From the NCBI RefSeq assembly GCF_001971725.1, contig NZ_CP019388.1:1364001-1428000 (forward strand): a stretch of DNA of 64,000 nt, in the 5' to 3' direction. This DNA is from Winogradskyella sp. J14-2. GTDB lineage: Bacteria; Bacteroidota; Bacteroidia; Flavobacteriales; Flavobacteriaceae. Position numbers and translations under genes: made by a program. The notes under the pieces were generated by a model that saw nothing but the letters and a program-made list of their open reading frames with translations, ran no database searches and was not told the origin of the DNA. Shown one piece after another: positions 56,046-64,000 of this stretch; the first letter of the stretch is position 1, and each line of letters opens with the position of its first letter.

Positions 56046-57406
56046 TAAATATTTGGTACTGTTACAGAACGCCCAATCCAGCAACCAACTCTAATAGTTT
56101 GTCCTGCATTACCCTCTGTAAAAATATCGGATTTTGAAGGTGCGCTGGCTCTGTAGCTTGCGGCAGTTTTTGCTGCTGCAGATTTTAAACGACCATCTAC
56201 TCTACCTGCTTTTTCTGCTTCTAAAGCTGCTAACCAAAATACTGCTCTTTTATTAAAGTTAGAGTCGCCACAGTTATTAGCACTCTTTGCGTACATTGCC
56301 GCAATAGATAAGTAAGGTGATCCATCAGATGGGTTTAACTTCATAGATTCCATATAGTATTGTCTTGCTTGGCTGTAACTACCTTTAGATTTTAATTCAT
56401 TAGCTAGTTTCTTGTACAGTCTTGCTTTTTTTAACGGATCTGATTCTAATTCTAAAGTCTGATCAAAATATTTTTGCTCGCCTGTTAGTAGATACAAATA
56501 GTAAGATGTATCTGCACTTGGTTCAATACTATTCTTCTGCTGCACCAGCTTTAAGAATAATGGTTCTTCTTTACAGCCTTTAGCGTACATACGGTTCATA
56601 GCTCTCTGTAACCAAACACCGTCATTTTTATTATCTTCGTAATTTTTTTCATATAGAGGAATCAATACTTCACAGTTAGCTCTATCACCCAGCTTTTTAT
56701 CCATGCTTCCTAAAATCTGATTTTCAAAAGCTTCAATATTAGACTCATAACTAGACTTGTATTTAGCTTCTTTTTTTGTTAAAGTACCAGCTTCTTCTTT
56801 TGCTGCATAGGTGTTGAGTTTTGTAGTATATCCGGCAATTAAATTTTCGATTAACTCATTAACATCATCATATTTATCAAACATTTCTTGCGCTGGTTTC
56901 TTACCTGCATCAAATAAATCTACTGCTAGAGAAAAATATGTGTAAAGCCCTTTGGCGCTCGTAAAATTTTTGGCATCTTTTACGTAAGCACTATCAAACA
57001 TGTTATACAACTGCTCGTCTGTTTTGTTAAGCTCATCTTTATACTTGTATGCCAGATTGGCTTTATCAACTAAAACTTCGCCTTCATCATATTTTGATGG
57101 AAAATTCACTCTGCTTTGATCGTAAAGCAACATTAAATCATTGATGTGCCCTACTTGCTCTGCTCCTGTTGTATTTTCAATCTTGTGCATTAATATTTTT
57201 TCACCATGTACATAGATCGCTCTATTAAATTTTGGGCATTTATTTCGAACAATTTTCCATGGCTCGTAAGCATCGTCATATTTTTTTGTTTTTACATAAC
57301 TATCAAAAATTGATAGATTGTTCATACACTCTTCATCTTGCTGAGCAAAACCAATACTGAAGCTTACAAAAATAGCTGCTAATAGTATAGTAATTCTAGT
57401 CTTCAT
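56045..57406 (-). CDS. TPR-containing periplasmic protein
   Basis: 453 residues with a signal peptide (ILLAAIFVSFSIGFAQQ). Helical repeats are seen from about 30 on, and a clear TPR pair is near 330-385 (ARLYKKLANELKSKGSYSQARQYYMESMKLNPSDGSPYLSIAAMYA). No catalytic motif. Overlaps lptC by 1 base and follows the outer-membrane protein gene by 13 bases, so envelope assembly is a fair guess. Confidence 0.75.
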   Translation of the reverse strand: MKTRITILLAAIFVSFSIGFAQQDEECMNNLSIFDSYVKTKKYDDAYEPWKIVRNKCPKFNRAIYVHGEKILMHKIENTTGAEQVGHINDLMLLYDQSRVNFPSKYDEGEVLVDKANLAYKYKDELNKTDEQLYNMFDSAYVKDAKNFTSAKGLYTYFSLAVDLFDAGKKPAQEMFDKYDDVNELIENLIAGYTTKLNTYAAKEEAGTLTKKEAKYKSSYESNIEAFENQILGSMDKKLGDRANCEVLIPLYEKNYEDNKNDGVWLQRAMNRMYAKGCKEEPLFLKLVQQKNSIEPSADTSYYLYLLTGEQKYFDQTLELESDPLKKARLYKKLANELKSKGSYSQARQYYMESMKLNPSDGSPYLSIAAMYAKSANNCGDSNFNKRAVFWLAALEAEKAGRVDGRLKSAAAKTAASYRASAPSKSDIFTEGNAGQTIRVGCWIGRSVTVPNI

Positions 57407-57419
57407 TTTATTTTTATTG

Positions 57420-58742
57420 TTAGTTGTACTTCTTTTGTCTAAACCATCTAGAGTTTAAAGATAAACTTACATTGAAGTTTATAAAATTCTCTTGGATTAA
57501 ATTATTGTTAGTTGTTCCACGTTTTCCGATTTCAAGACCTAGGTTTAAATTCGAGAAAGGATCGCGCGATCTTTGACCAACTGGTAATCCTAGACCAAAA
57601 GATATGCCAAACTCTTTAATCGATTCGTTTTTTACTACCAACCCTGTATTAGCAAAGTTTATTCCTGCTCTATAAACCACACGTTTAAAGTACCCTGTAA
57701 ACGCATCAAAATCAGGAATATAAAAACCACCTAGAGACACCTGAGATGCGTTCTCAAAAGTAGAAACATCGTTGCTATAAAAAGGGTTAGAAAAACGACT
57801 TGTGTTTTGGTGCGTGTACTCAGCACCAATAAACCAAGATTGAGGCTTACCTAAGCCGGTACCAATAGACCAACGAGAAGGAAGTGTTAAATCTGTATTT
57901 CTTAAATTTTGACTTTCTAAATCAATATCTACTGTGTTTAAAACTGTTTCTGTTCCTGTTGCAGTTACATCTATTGTAGAAATTGCACGTGTATTATCTG
58001 AAGACAGTTTGCTTTCTGGGGCAAAAGTTGCGGTAGCAGAAAGTTCTAACTTTTCGGATAGCTTTGTTTTGTAAGCTAATCCAAAATTGAGATTTAGACC
58101 GCTTAAATCAGATCTACTGTCTTCTCTAGTTTGCAACTCTACCAAATCTCCATCATCTGTGTAAGCAAACTCGATTGCAGAATTCTGCACATTACCAAAG
58201 TTGTAATTAATATCAACGCCTGCACTTAATTTCTTTGAAATCTGGTAGCCAAATCCAGCAAAAACTCTATTTACACCACCCTCACCTCTAAAACGATTAA
58301 CAATAGCATCATTATTATTTATATCATCGAGCTTATATCCAACCGAGGTATATGGCATTAAACCAAATCCAAATCCAAATTTACCAATAGGTACAGATAA
58401 CGCAATATAATCAAAAATAGCACTGTTGCCCTCGGCTTCACCAGAGTCGCTCTTTAAGGTTACGTTAGATGAAGTACCTGCAACCGCAAACTTTACAGGC
58501 CTACTCTCACCATCATAAGGGTAAGCGTCTACGTTTTTACCAACATACGAAGCAGGGTTTCTTAAGTTAAGATGTATACTGTCTAAATAAACACCGATTC
58601 CTCCCATACTACGGTTTTCTACAGTACCCTTAAACTTAAGACTGCCTATACCGTAAAATGAATAGGGCGAGGCTGTTCCTTGTTGTGCAAAACCACAAGA
58701 ACTTATAATTGCAATACAAATTACAATGAGTCTCTTTATCAT
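57420..58742 (-). CDS. Outer-membrane beta-barrel protein, FadL/PorV-like
   Basis: 440 residues with a signal peptide (LIVICIAIISSCGFAQQ). The mature start, SPYSFYGIGSLKFKGTVENRSMGGIGVYLDS, followed by NPASY, is typical of flavobacterial outer-membrane proteins of the PorV/FadL-like group. Gly/aromatic-rich strands run to the end. It overlaps coaX by one base and is followed by the TPR gene and lptC. No ligand can be named. Confidence 0.7.
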   Translation of the reverse strand: MIKRLIVICIAIISSCGFAQQGTASPYSFYGIGSLKFKGTVENRSMGGIGVYLDSIHLNLRNPASYVGKNVDAYPYDGESRPVKFAVAGTSSNVTLKSDSGEAEGNSAIFDYIALSVPIGKFGFGFGLMPYTSVGYKLDDINNNDAIVNRFRGEGGVNRVFAGFGYQISKKLSAGVDINYNFGNVQNSAIEFAYTDDGDLVELQTREDSRSDLSGLNLNFGLAYKTKLSEKLELSATATFAPESKLSSDNTRAISTIDVTATGTETVLNTVDIDLESQNLRNTDLTLPSRWSIGTGLGKPQSWFIGAEYTHQNTSRFSNPFYSNDVSTFENASQVSLGGFYIPDFDAFTGYFKRVVYRAGINFANTGLVVKNESIKEFGISFGLGLPVGQRSRDPFSNLNLGLEIGKRGTTNNNLIQENFINFNVSLSLNSRWFRQKKYN

Positions 58743-59470
58743 TATTTTGAATTAAAATCTAGAATGTAATTCAAACCCTCTAGCAGAAAATTTGAATTCG
58801 CAAATATGCTATTTTTTAATTGGTTTGACAAAAAATTGGCATCACCACCTGTTAAAATAACTGTTAAATCTTGGTGTTCAGCTCTATATTGGTCAATAAC
58901 ACCATCAATTTCTTTAATCAAACCCAGAACTACGCCAGAGTGTATTGAAGATTCCGTTGATCTACCAATTAAACTTTTTGGATGTTGTTTATCTAATAAC
59001 GGGAGGTTAGCTGTTAAATTATGGAGTGCGCTATATCTTAGTCTAATGCCAGGTGAAATTGCACCACCAAGATACTCATTTATTTCGGTTACAAAATCAT
59101 AGGTTACACAAGTGCCTGCATCAATAATCAACACCTTATTTTTTGGAAATTGACTTACCGACGCGCTCACAAGGGCTATGCGATCTACACCAAGTGTTTG
59201 TGGTGTTTTGTATAGGTTTTTAAAAGGCAATTTTATCTTATGGTTCAATTCCAAAACTTTTAAATCTTGCTCTAGTAACTCTATTTGCTTTAGAGATAAT
59301 TTACCCACAGAAGAAAGTATAGCTTGTTTTAATTTCGGAAAATCTTTTTTAAGCTTTTTGTATTCCTTTTTAAACTCCGAAACTTTAAAACTAACTTTGT
59401 AAATTAGCGCATCTTTTTGAAAAACAGCTAATTTTACAAAAGTATTACCTACATCAACAATAAGATTCAT
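58742..59470 (-). CDS. coaX: Type III pantothenate kinase
   Basis: 242 residues. The phosphate-binding DVGNTFVKLAVF is at 6-17, IDAGTCVTYD near 115-124 and GGAISPGIRLRY near 133, with GVVLGLIKEIDG and VILTGGDANFL in the second half. Phosphorylates pantothenate, first step of CoA synthesis, with ATP and a monovalent cation. It is the first gene of a four-gene minus-strand run to lptC. Confidence 0.93.
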   Translation of the reverse strand: MNLIVDVGNTFVKLAVFQKDALIYKVSFKVSEFKKEYKKLKKDFPKLKQAILSSVGKLSLKQIELLEQDLKVLELNHKIKLPFKNLYKTPQTLGVDRIALVSASVSQFPKNKVLIIDAGTCVTYDFVTEINEYLGGAISPGIRLRYSALHNLTANLPLLDKQHPKSLIGRSTESSIHSGVVLGLIKEIDGVIDQYRAEHQDLTVILTGGDANFLSNQLKNSIFANSNFLLEGLNYILDFNSK

Positions 59471-59520
59471 ATGCGTTTTATATTGAACAAATTTATAAAA
59501 TCAAATTTTACAATTTTCTT

Positions 59521-59551
59521 TTTGGTAATACTAAAAATGAATTTATATTTG
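59521..59551 (+). promoter_or_regulatory. Promoter of tRNA-Phe
   Basis: TTTG at 59521-59524, a 19-bp spacer and TATATTTG at 59544-59551 is a textbook Bacteroidota promoter. The tRNA begins 21 bases after the -7 box. Confidence 0.8.
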
Positions 59552-59572
59552 CATCCGCTTAATTAAGCAATT

Positions 59573-59648
59573 GGTGCCTTAGCTCAGTTGGTAGAGCAAA
59601 GGACTGAAAATCCTTGTGTCCCTGGTTCGATTCCTGGAGGCACCACCA
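59573..59648 (+). tRNA. tRNA-Phe (anticodon GAA), CCA encoded
   Basis: Acceptor GGTGCCT pairs with AGGCACC, D-stem GCTC/GAGC, anticodon stem AAGGA/TCCTT with loop CTGAAAA (anticodon GAA), T-stem CCTGG/CCTGG with TTCGATT. The discriminator A is at 59645 and CCA is genomically encoded (59646-59648). Confidence 0.95.
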
Positions 59649-59652
59649 GTAA

Positions 59653-59680
59653 AGACCCAACTCCATCGAGTTGGGTTTTT
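59653..59680 (+). terminator. Terminator of tRNA-Phe
   Basis: ACCCAACTC (59655-59663) and GAGTTGGGT (59668-59676) around CATC, followed by TTTT. It begins a few bases past the tRNA CCA. Confidence 0.85.
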
Positions 59681-59893
59681 GGTTTATAAAAATCTTCAAT
59701 AAATTAAATCCTCCTAGTTACGGTTATTTATTAATCATTTGTTGTAATTTAACATATTAGCAATTCCTAGTTAAAGACAAAACCTTAATACATCACTTTG
59801 ATTTTAAAACTAGGATTGAATAATTCCTGAAATTTTATAAATTTATTATATACCCTATTAAATAAATAGTATATAATTCCGAAAATCATAAAT
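59681..59893. other. Gene-free, AT-rich spacer before the PII operon
   Basis: About 210 bases with stops in all frames and no repeat or clear box. The regulatory region proper starts at 59894. Confidence 0.6.
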
Positions 59894-59935
59894 TTAAACA
59901 ATACACCCCTATAAAAATAGGGGTGTATTGTTTAA
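59894..59935. promoter_or_regulatory. Long perfect inverted repeat over PII/amtB promoter
   Basis: TTAAACAATACACCCCTAT (59894-59912) and its exact reverse complement (59917-59935) flank a 4-base loop AAAA. No T-run follows at once and the -7 box begins 5 bases later, so it overlaps where the -33 element should be. It may be an operator or an RNA hairpin. Confidence 0.7.
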
Positions 59936-59940
59936 TAATA

Positions 59941-59948
59941 TAAATTTG
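59941..59948 (+). promoter_or_regulatory. -7 box of the PII/amtB operon
   Basis: TAAATTTG is an exact TAnnTTTG match 44 bases before the ATG at 59993. The -33 position falls in the inverted repeat and has no TTG at normal spacing. Confidence 0.55.
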
Positions 59949-59992
59949 AATAACTACTAAGACCATTCTGAATTAAAAAATCGATTGATAAA

Positions 59993-60331
59993 ATGAAAAA
60001 AGTTGAAGCTATTATTAGAAAATCAAAATTTTCGGCTGTTAAAAGCGCACTGCATGACGTAGGTGTAAATTTCTTCTCTTATTGGGACGTTACAGGTCTT
60101 GGTAATGAAAAAGAAGGCCATGTTTACAGAGGTGTTTCATATAGCACGAGTGATATTCAAAGACGATACCTATCTATTGTAGTGAATAACGATTTTGAAG
60201 AAGTAACTATAAAAGCCATCTTAGAATCTGCTTCAACTGGCGAAGTTGGTGACGGTAAAATCTTTGTATCTGACATTAAGGAATGTTACAGAATACGAAC
60301 GGGAGAAAAAGGTGGTCAAACTTTAAACTAA
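59993..60331 (+). CDS. P-II family nitrogen regulator
   Basis: 112 residues, standard PII length. VEAIIRKSKFSAVKSALHDVGV, a T-loop region GLGNEKEGHVYRGVSYSTSD that keeps the Tyr in the YRG motif but has SDIQRRYL in place of the usual DFLPK, GDGKIFVSDI (B-loop) and the C-loop RIRTGEKG. Senses ATP/ADP and 2-oxoglutarate and would block the neighbouring transporter. It ends 4 bases before amtB, the usual glnK-amtB pairing; the changed T-loop base suggests a distinct partner contact or modification mode. Confidence 0.92.
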   Translation: MKKVEAIIRKSKFSAVKSALHDVGVNFFSYWDVTGLGNEKEGHVYRGVSYSTSDIQRRYLSIVVNNDFEEVTIKAILESASTGEVGDGKIFVSDIKECYRIRTGEKGGQTLN

Positions 60332-60335
60332 AGCA

Positions 60336-61631
60336 ATGGAATTATTTACTACAAACAATGTTTGGATGATGATTTGCACAGCCCTAGTTTTCTTTATGCA
60401 TCTTGGGTTTGCTTTTTTAGAAATAGGATTAACACGTCAAAAAAACACTCTCAACATATTATTCAAAAACATTTTTATCATCACATCTGGTCTTTTACTT
60501 TATTACGTTATAGGTTTCAACCTTATGTATCCTGGTGAGTTTAACGGTTACATAGGATTCTCTGGATTTGGGTTAGATGCTCCATTGACAGATTCTGGCA
60601 CTTTAGACTTAACCTACAATGAAGGCTACACGTTTTGGACAGACTTTTTATTTCAAGGTATGTTTGCAGCAACCGCGGCTACTATAGTTTCTGGCGCCGT
60701 TGCAGAACGCATTAAAATTGGTCCATTTATGGTTTTTGCAGTTTTATATGTAGGACTAATTTACCCTATAGCTGGCTCTTGGAAATGGGGAGGCGGATTT
60801 TTAGACAAACTTGGTTTCTATGACTTTGCAGGCTCAACACTTGTGCACTCTGTTGGTGGCTGGGCTGCATTAGTAGCCGTTTGTTTATTAGGTGCAAGAA
60901 TCGGAAAATTTAAAGACGGAAAACTACAAGCCATACCTGGCCACAATATACCAATCGCCACTGCTGGAGTTTTAATCCTATGGTTAGGCTGGTTTGGATT
61001 TAATGGTGGCTCTGTACTTTCTGCAAATCCAGAAGCGACATCATTAACTTTAGTAACCACCTGCCTTGCTGCTGCGGCTGGCGGAGTTTTTTCAGCGATG
61101 ACCTCTACAATTATGTTTAAAAATCTTGACCTTACCATGTTTTTAAATGGTATACTTGGTGGATTAGTTGGTATTACCGCAGGAGCCGATGTTATGAGTC
61201 CTACAGATGCTATTATAATTGGTGCTGTCTCAGGAATTATTATTGTACTAGCTGTTAGTTTTATTGACAAACTTAAACTGGATGACCCAGTTGGAGCTAT
61301 AGCTGTACATCTTGTATGCGGTATTTGGGGAACTTTAGCAGTAGGGATTTTTGGTTTTAAACCATTAACTAATGATACTGGTGAATTTTTAAATACGAAT
61401 GGCAATGTGGTAGCTTCTGCATTAGAAGCCGCTAACGAACTATCATTTTTGCCTCAACTTTATGGTGTATTGGCTTATGCTGCCATCTGCCTTACGTCTT
61501 CATTTTTAATCATTTTTACGTTAAAGAAAACTGTAGGTATTAGAGTTTCTGAACTTGAAGAATTAGAAGGTCTTGATGCACATGAGCATGGCATGGATGC
61601 TTACCCAGACTTCAGATTGAACGAACATTAA
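60336..61631 (+). CDS. amtB: Ammonium transporter
   Basis: 431 residues, about 11 helices. AmtB pore features: FFMHLGFAFLEIGLTRQKN near 20, FQGMFAATAATIVSGAVAERIK near 106 (Phe gate and support), DFAGSTLVHSVGGWAALV with the conserved Asp and first pore His near 170, GFNGGSVLSAN, and AIAVHLVCGIWGTLAVGIF with the second pore His near 328. Takes up ammonium; blocked by PII when nitrogen is plentiful. Start is 4 bases after the PII stop. Confidence 0.95.
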   Translation: MELFTTNNVWMMICTALVFFMHLGFAFLEIGLTRQKNTLNILFKNIFIITSGLLLYYVIGFNLMYPGEFNGYIGFSGFGLDAPLTDSGTLDLTYNEGYTFWTDFLFQGMFAATAATIVSGAVAERIKIGPFMVFAVLYVGLIYPIAGSWKWGGGFLDKLGFYDFAGSTLVHSVGGWAALVAVCLLGARIGKFKDGKLQAIPGHNIPIATAGVLILWLGWFGFNGGSVLSANPEATSLTLVTTCLAAAAGGVFSAMTSTIMFKNLDLTMFLNGILGGLVGITAGADVMSPTDAIIIGAVSGIIIVLAVSFIDKLKLDDPVGAIAVHLVCGIWGTLAVGIFGFKPLTNDTGEFLNTNGNVVASALEAANELSFLPQLYGVLAYAAICLTSSFLIIFTLKKTVGIRVSELEELEGLDAHEHGMDAYPDFRLNEH

Positions 61632-61666
61632 TCGTTATATATAACCTGTTTTAATTTAAATTTTAA

Positions 61667-61704
61667 AAAACACCCTCTAATTAATTTTAGAGGGTGTTTT
61701 GTTT
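61667..61704. terminator. Bidirectional terminator between amtB and ppc
   Basis: AAAACACCCTCTAA and TTAGAGGGTGTTTT form a 14-bp stem around TTAATT and are followed by GTTTT. It sits between convergent genes. Confidence 0.85.
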
Positions 61705-61727
61705 TATAAATTTTTCTGACTGCTTTT

Positions 61728-64000
61728 TTAAGCAGAATTTCTACTAGCATTAATATTACCAAATAAAGATCTTGTTACCATCTTTTCAAAAACCTCAATC
61801 TTATCAAGATCTTTTTTATCAGCACGTTTTAATTCCTGCATTTTCTTTAATGCATATTGCTGAATCGTTAACAAGGGCAGCACTATAGATTCTCTAACAG
61901 CAATTGAAGCTTTTGCTACAGGTTCATTTTCCATTAATTCATTAAAACCTGTAAGTTTTAAAATAAGACGTTTTGTTGTTTCGTATTCTTTGTAAATCAA
62001 TTTCCAGAACTCACCATATTCAGGATCATCAGCCATATAACGCGTTAAGTCAAAGAACGACTTAGACAAAGACATCATACTATTAGCAATTAAGGTTCTA
62101 AAGAATCGTGATTCTTTATACAAATGCTGAACTTTTTCAAACTCATCCTTATCTTCATAATGCTTTAAAGCTGTACCAACACCAAAGAATCCAGGTACAT
62201 TTTGTTTTAACTGACTCCAAGAACCCACAAAAGGGATGGCTCTAAGATCATTAAAATCTAACCCTTCAGACTTACCTCGCTTTGAAGGTCGACTACCAAT
62301 ATTTGTCTTAGCATAATACTTTAATGTACTCATATGCTCTAAGTAAGACAAAAATTTAGGATGTCCTTTAAAATCTACATAGGCTTGATAACTTAACTCA
62401 GCTAAGTGGTTCATAACCGCTTTATCTTCTGGAGCCATTTCAGTATTCTTATCATTAAGGCGATTCATAATACCAGAACTTATAAGCTGCTCCATATTGT
62501 ATTGTGAAGAATCTAAAGTTCCGAAGTTAGAACTAATCGTCTGCCCTTGAATGGTCAATTGAATTTCTTTATCCTCAATAGTTGGCCCTAAAGATGCATA
62601 AAACTGATGTGTTTTTCCGCCTCCACGCGCAGGTGGCCCACCTCTACCATCAAAGAAAATAACATCGATATCATACTGTCTAGACAACGTTGTTAAAGCT
62701 TCCTTAGCCTTAAAAATTGCCCAGTTAGCCATAAGATAACCACCATCTTTGGTACCATCACTAAACCCTAGCATTATGGTTTGTTTGTTATTTCTATTTT
62801 CTAAATGTGCGCGGTAATGAGGATTGGTGTACAAATCCTCCATTACTTTTGGTGCAGCAATTAAATCAGTCACAGTCTCAAAAAGCGGCACTACATCAGC
62901 GGTTAAATTATCATTAAATGCTACAATTTTTAGCATAGCAAACAACTGTAACACATTCATTGTGGTTTGATTATTACTAATAATGTAACGACTACATGCT
63001 ATTTCACCATTAGTCTCTTGTATAGACTTCATAGCTCTAATGGTTTCTACGATATCTTGAGAAAGTTCTTCTTTAAATTCTAGATCGCCTATAGAACCAT
63101 TAATTGCGGCCAAATGCAATTTTTGGTCCTCCTCAGGTAATTCAAAGAAATTCTTTGGAAACAATTCACTGCCATTGTCTATCAATTCACCTACTAATGA
63201 TCTAAACATTTTATCATGCACACGACTATCTTGTCTTATATCCAAACTCGCAAAATGATAACCAAATAAGGTTAATTTGTTAATTAATGAGGTTACTTGG
63301 TCTAAGTACAATGATTGATGATCTTCGATTAATCGCGTTCTTATTGCATTTAAACCAGATTTTAGCTCCTCTAATGAGATTTGGTTTTCCCTGTAAAGCA
63401 GCGTATTGTATAACTTGTGGTTTATGTCTATAATGTGCTCTCTTATACCTCTAAATGTTAGACGCCTTCTAAGGTACTTTACATCTTTGATGTAGTTTTT
63501 TATAATAGATTCCTTTAGTTTTTTAGCAACATTTAATGTGATTTCTGGTGTAACAAAAGGATTTCCATCTCTATCACCTCCTGGCCAAAAACCAATGTTT
63601 ACAATGGGATTATTTATCGCTTCATAATCAAAAATATTTTGTTGTACATAATCGTAAATACTACCAAAAGAATGGTAAAATACATTTTTTAAATACCAGA
63701 TTAAATTTACTGCTTCGTCATATGGAGTTGGTTTGTGATCTTTAAAGAATGGTGTTTTTCCTAACTGCCCTAGCAGATCACTTATTTCGGTTAAATTATC
63801 TGTTTTAATAGCTTTAGCTAAATCTGTAATAATGCCTAAGACTGCCCCAGGATAAAACTGTGTTGGGTGCGCTGTTAAAACAATACGTACGTTAAAGGTT
63901 TCTAGATATTCCTTTAAAAGTTGTTTCTTGTGTTGTGCAGTGGCATTTTCTTTTAAACTTCTTAAAGACCCAACACCCTCCATGTTATTAACAATAGAAA
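61728..64000 (-). CDS. ppc: Phosphoenolpyruvate carboxylase (N-terminus outside window)
   Basis: The frame is open to base 64000, so the start lies beyond the window; about 757 residues are visible of roughly 850. VLTAHPTQFYPG near the N-terminal end (catalytic His), GFWPGGDRDGNPFVT, LGFSDGTKDGGYLMANW, FFDGRGGPPARGGG (conserved Gly loop) and SRPSKR near 580 are all ppc signatures. The C-terminus (FGNINASRNSA) differs from the canonical QNTG end. Fixes bicarbonate onto PEP to give oxaloacetate, refilling the TCA cycle. Confidence 0.95.
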   Translation of the reverse strand, partial: SIVNNMEGVGSLRSLKENATAQHKKQLLKEYLETFNVRIVLTAHPTQFYPGAVLGIITDLAKAIKTDNLTEISDLLGQLGKTPFFKDHKPTPYDEAVNLIWYLKNVFYHSFGSIYDYVQQNIFDYEAINNPIVNIGFWPGGDRDGNPFVTPEITLNVAKKLKESIIKNYIKDVKYLRRRLTFRGIREHIIDINHKLYNTLLYRENQISLEELKSGLNAIRTRLIEDHQSLYLDQVTSLINKLTLFGYHFASLDIRQDSRVHDKMFRSLVGELIDNGSELFPKNFFELPEEDQKLHLAAINGSIGDLEFKEELSQDIVETIRAMKSIQETNGEIACSRYIISNNQTTMNVLQLFAMLKIVAFNDNLTADVVPLFETVTDLIAAPKVMEDLYTNPHYRAHLENRNNKQTIMLGFSDGTKDGGYLMANWAIFKAKEALTTLSRQYDIDVIFFDGRGGPPARGGGKTHQFYASLGPTIEDKEIQLTIQGQTISSNFGTLDSSQYNMEQLISSGIMNRLNDKNTEMAPEDKAVMNHLAELSYQAYVDFKGHPKFLSYLEHMSTLKYYAKTNIGSRPSKRGKSEGLDFNDLRAIPFVGSWSQLKQNVPGFFGVGTALKHYEDKDEFEKVQHLYKESRFFRTLIANSMMSLSKSFFDLTRYMADDPEYGEFWKLIYKEYETTKRLILKLTGFNELMENEPVAKASIAVRESIVLPLLTIQQYALKKMQELKRADKKDLDKIEVFEKMVTRSLFGNINASRNSA

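Noticed and set aside
56046..56084. Longer lptC start
   Set aside because: The extra 13 codons overlap the upstream gene and hide the lipoprotein signal; the TAATG junction at 56045 is a normal coupled start.

Overview
The window reads as chromosome of a flavobacterium (Bacteroidota, probably family Flavobacteriaceae). The evidence is low GC, type IX secretion C-terminal tails (3419, 11780), Bacteroidota promoters of the form TTG-N17-23-TAnnTTTG, tandem POT peptide transporters, a GYDIA-type mevalonate-pathway kinase and a class II HMG-CoA reductase. There is no phage, integrase, plasmid or CRISPR locus. Almost all of the window is housekeeping, with a few accessory islands.

Layout. 1-3419: two adjacent T9SS-secreted proteins whose last 1002 bp are nearly identical; the first is cut by the window edge. 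3581-6005: a three-gene unit made of a 53-residue secreted-looking peptide, an HPr-kinase-like protein and a nucleotidyltransferase-fold protein, which resembles a peptide-modification operon. 6097-8544: a small outer-membrane barrel protein, a UDP-glucuronate decarboxylase and an MtfA-like zinc peptidase. 9096-11780: a large glycine-rich T9SS protein with an internal 767-bp duplication. 12238-12793: tRNA-Arg(TCG) and a YqeY-family protein. 12940-28700 (minus strand): an uninterrupted division and cell wall (dcw) cluster, transcribed mraZ-rsmH-ftsL-ftsI-murE-mraY-murD-ftsW-murG-murC-ftsQ-ftsA-ftsZ. It lacks murF, murB and ddl, and a readable MraZ operator lies in front of it. 28985-36697: hydrolase, engB, an OppC-type permease, Prc protease, surE, lpxB and a NlpC/P60 lipoprotein. 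36840-42752: a PhoX-like lipoprotein with a di-haem peroxidase, comEC and a thioredoxin. 42859-48791: two POT transporters and a dipeptidyl peptidase IV, which together make a peptide-use module. 48941-51590: HMG-CoA reductase followed by a GHMP kinase fused to a GIY-YIG nuclease domain. 51706-59470: PpiD/SurA-like foldase, CNNM/CorC protein, lptC, a TPR protein, an outer-membrane protein and coaX. 59573-61631: tRNA-Phe and a PII/ammonium transporter pair. 61728-64000: phosphoenolpyruvate carboxylase, cut by the window edge.

The most unusual items are these. (i) A GIY-YIG nuclease minigene is bracketed by oppositely oriented short palindromes of a dispersed family and is fused in frame to a mevalonate-pathway kinase that has lost its own start. 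(ii) The peptide/HprK-like kinase/nucleotidyltransferase unit has no lasso cyclase. (iii) A second palindromic repeat family is inserted inside the reading frames at the murG/murC junction and in murD. (iv) A 19-bp-arm inverted repeat sits over the -33 region of the PII/amtB promoter. All functional calls rest on motifs read by eye; no database search was run.
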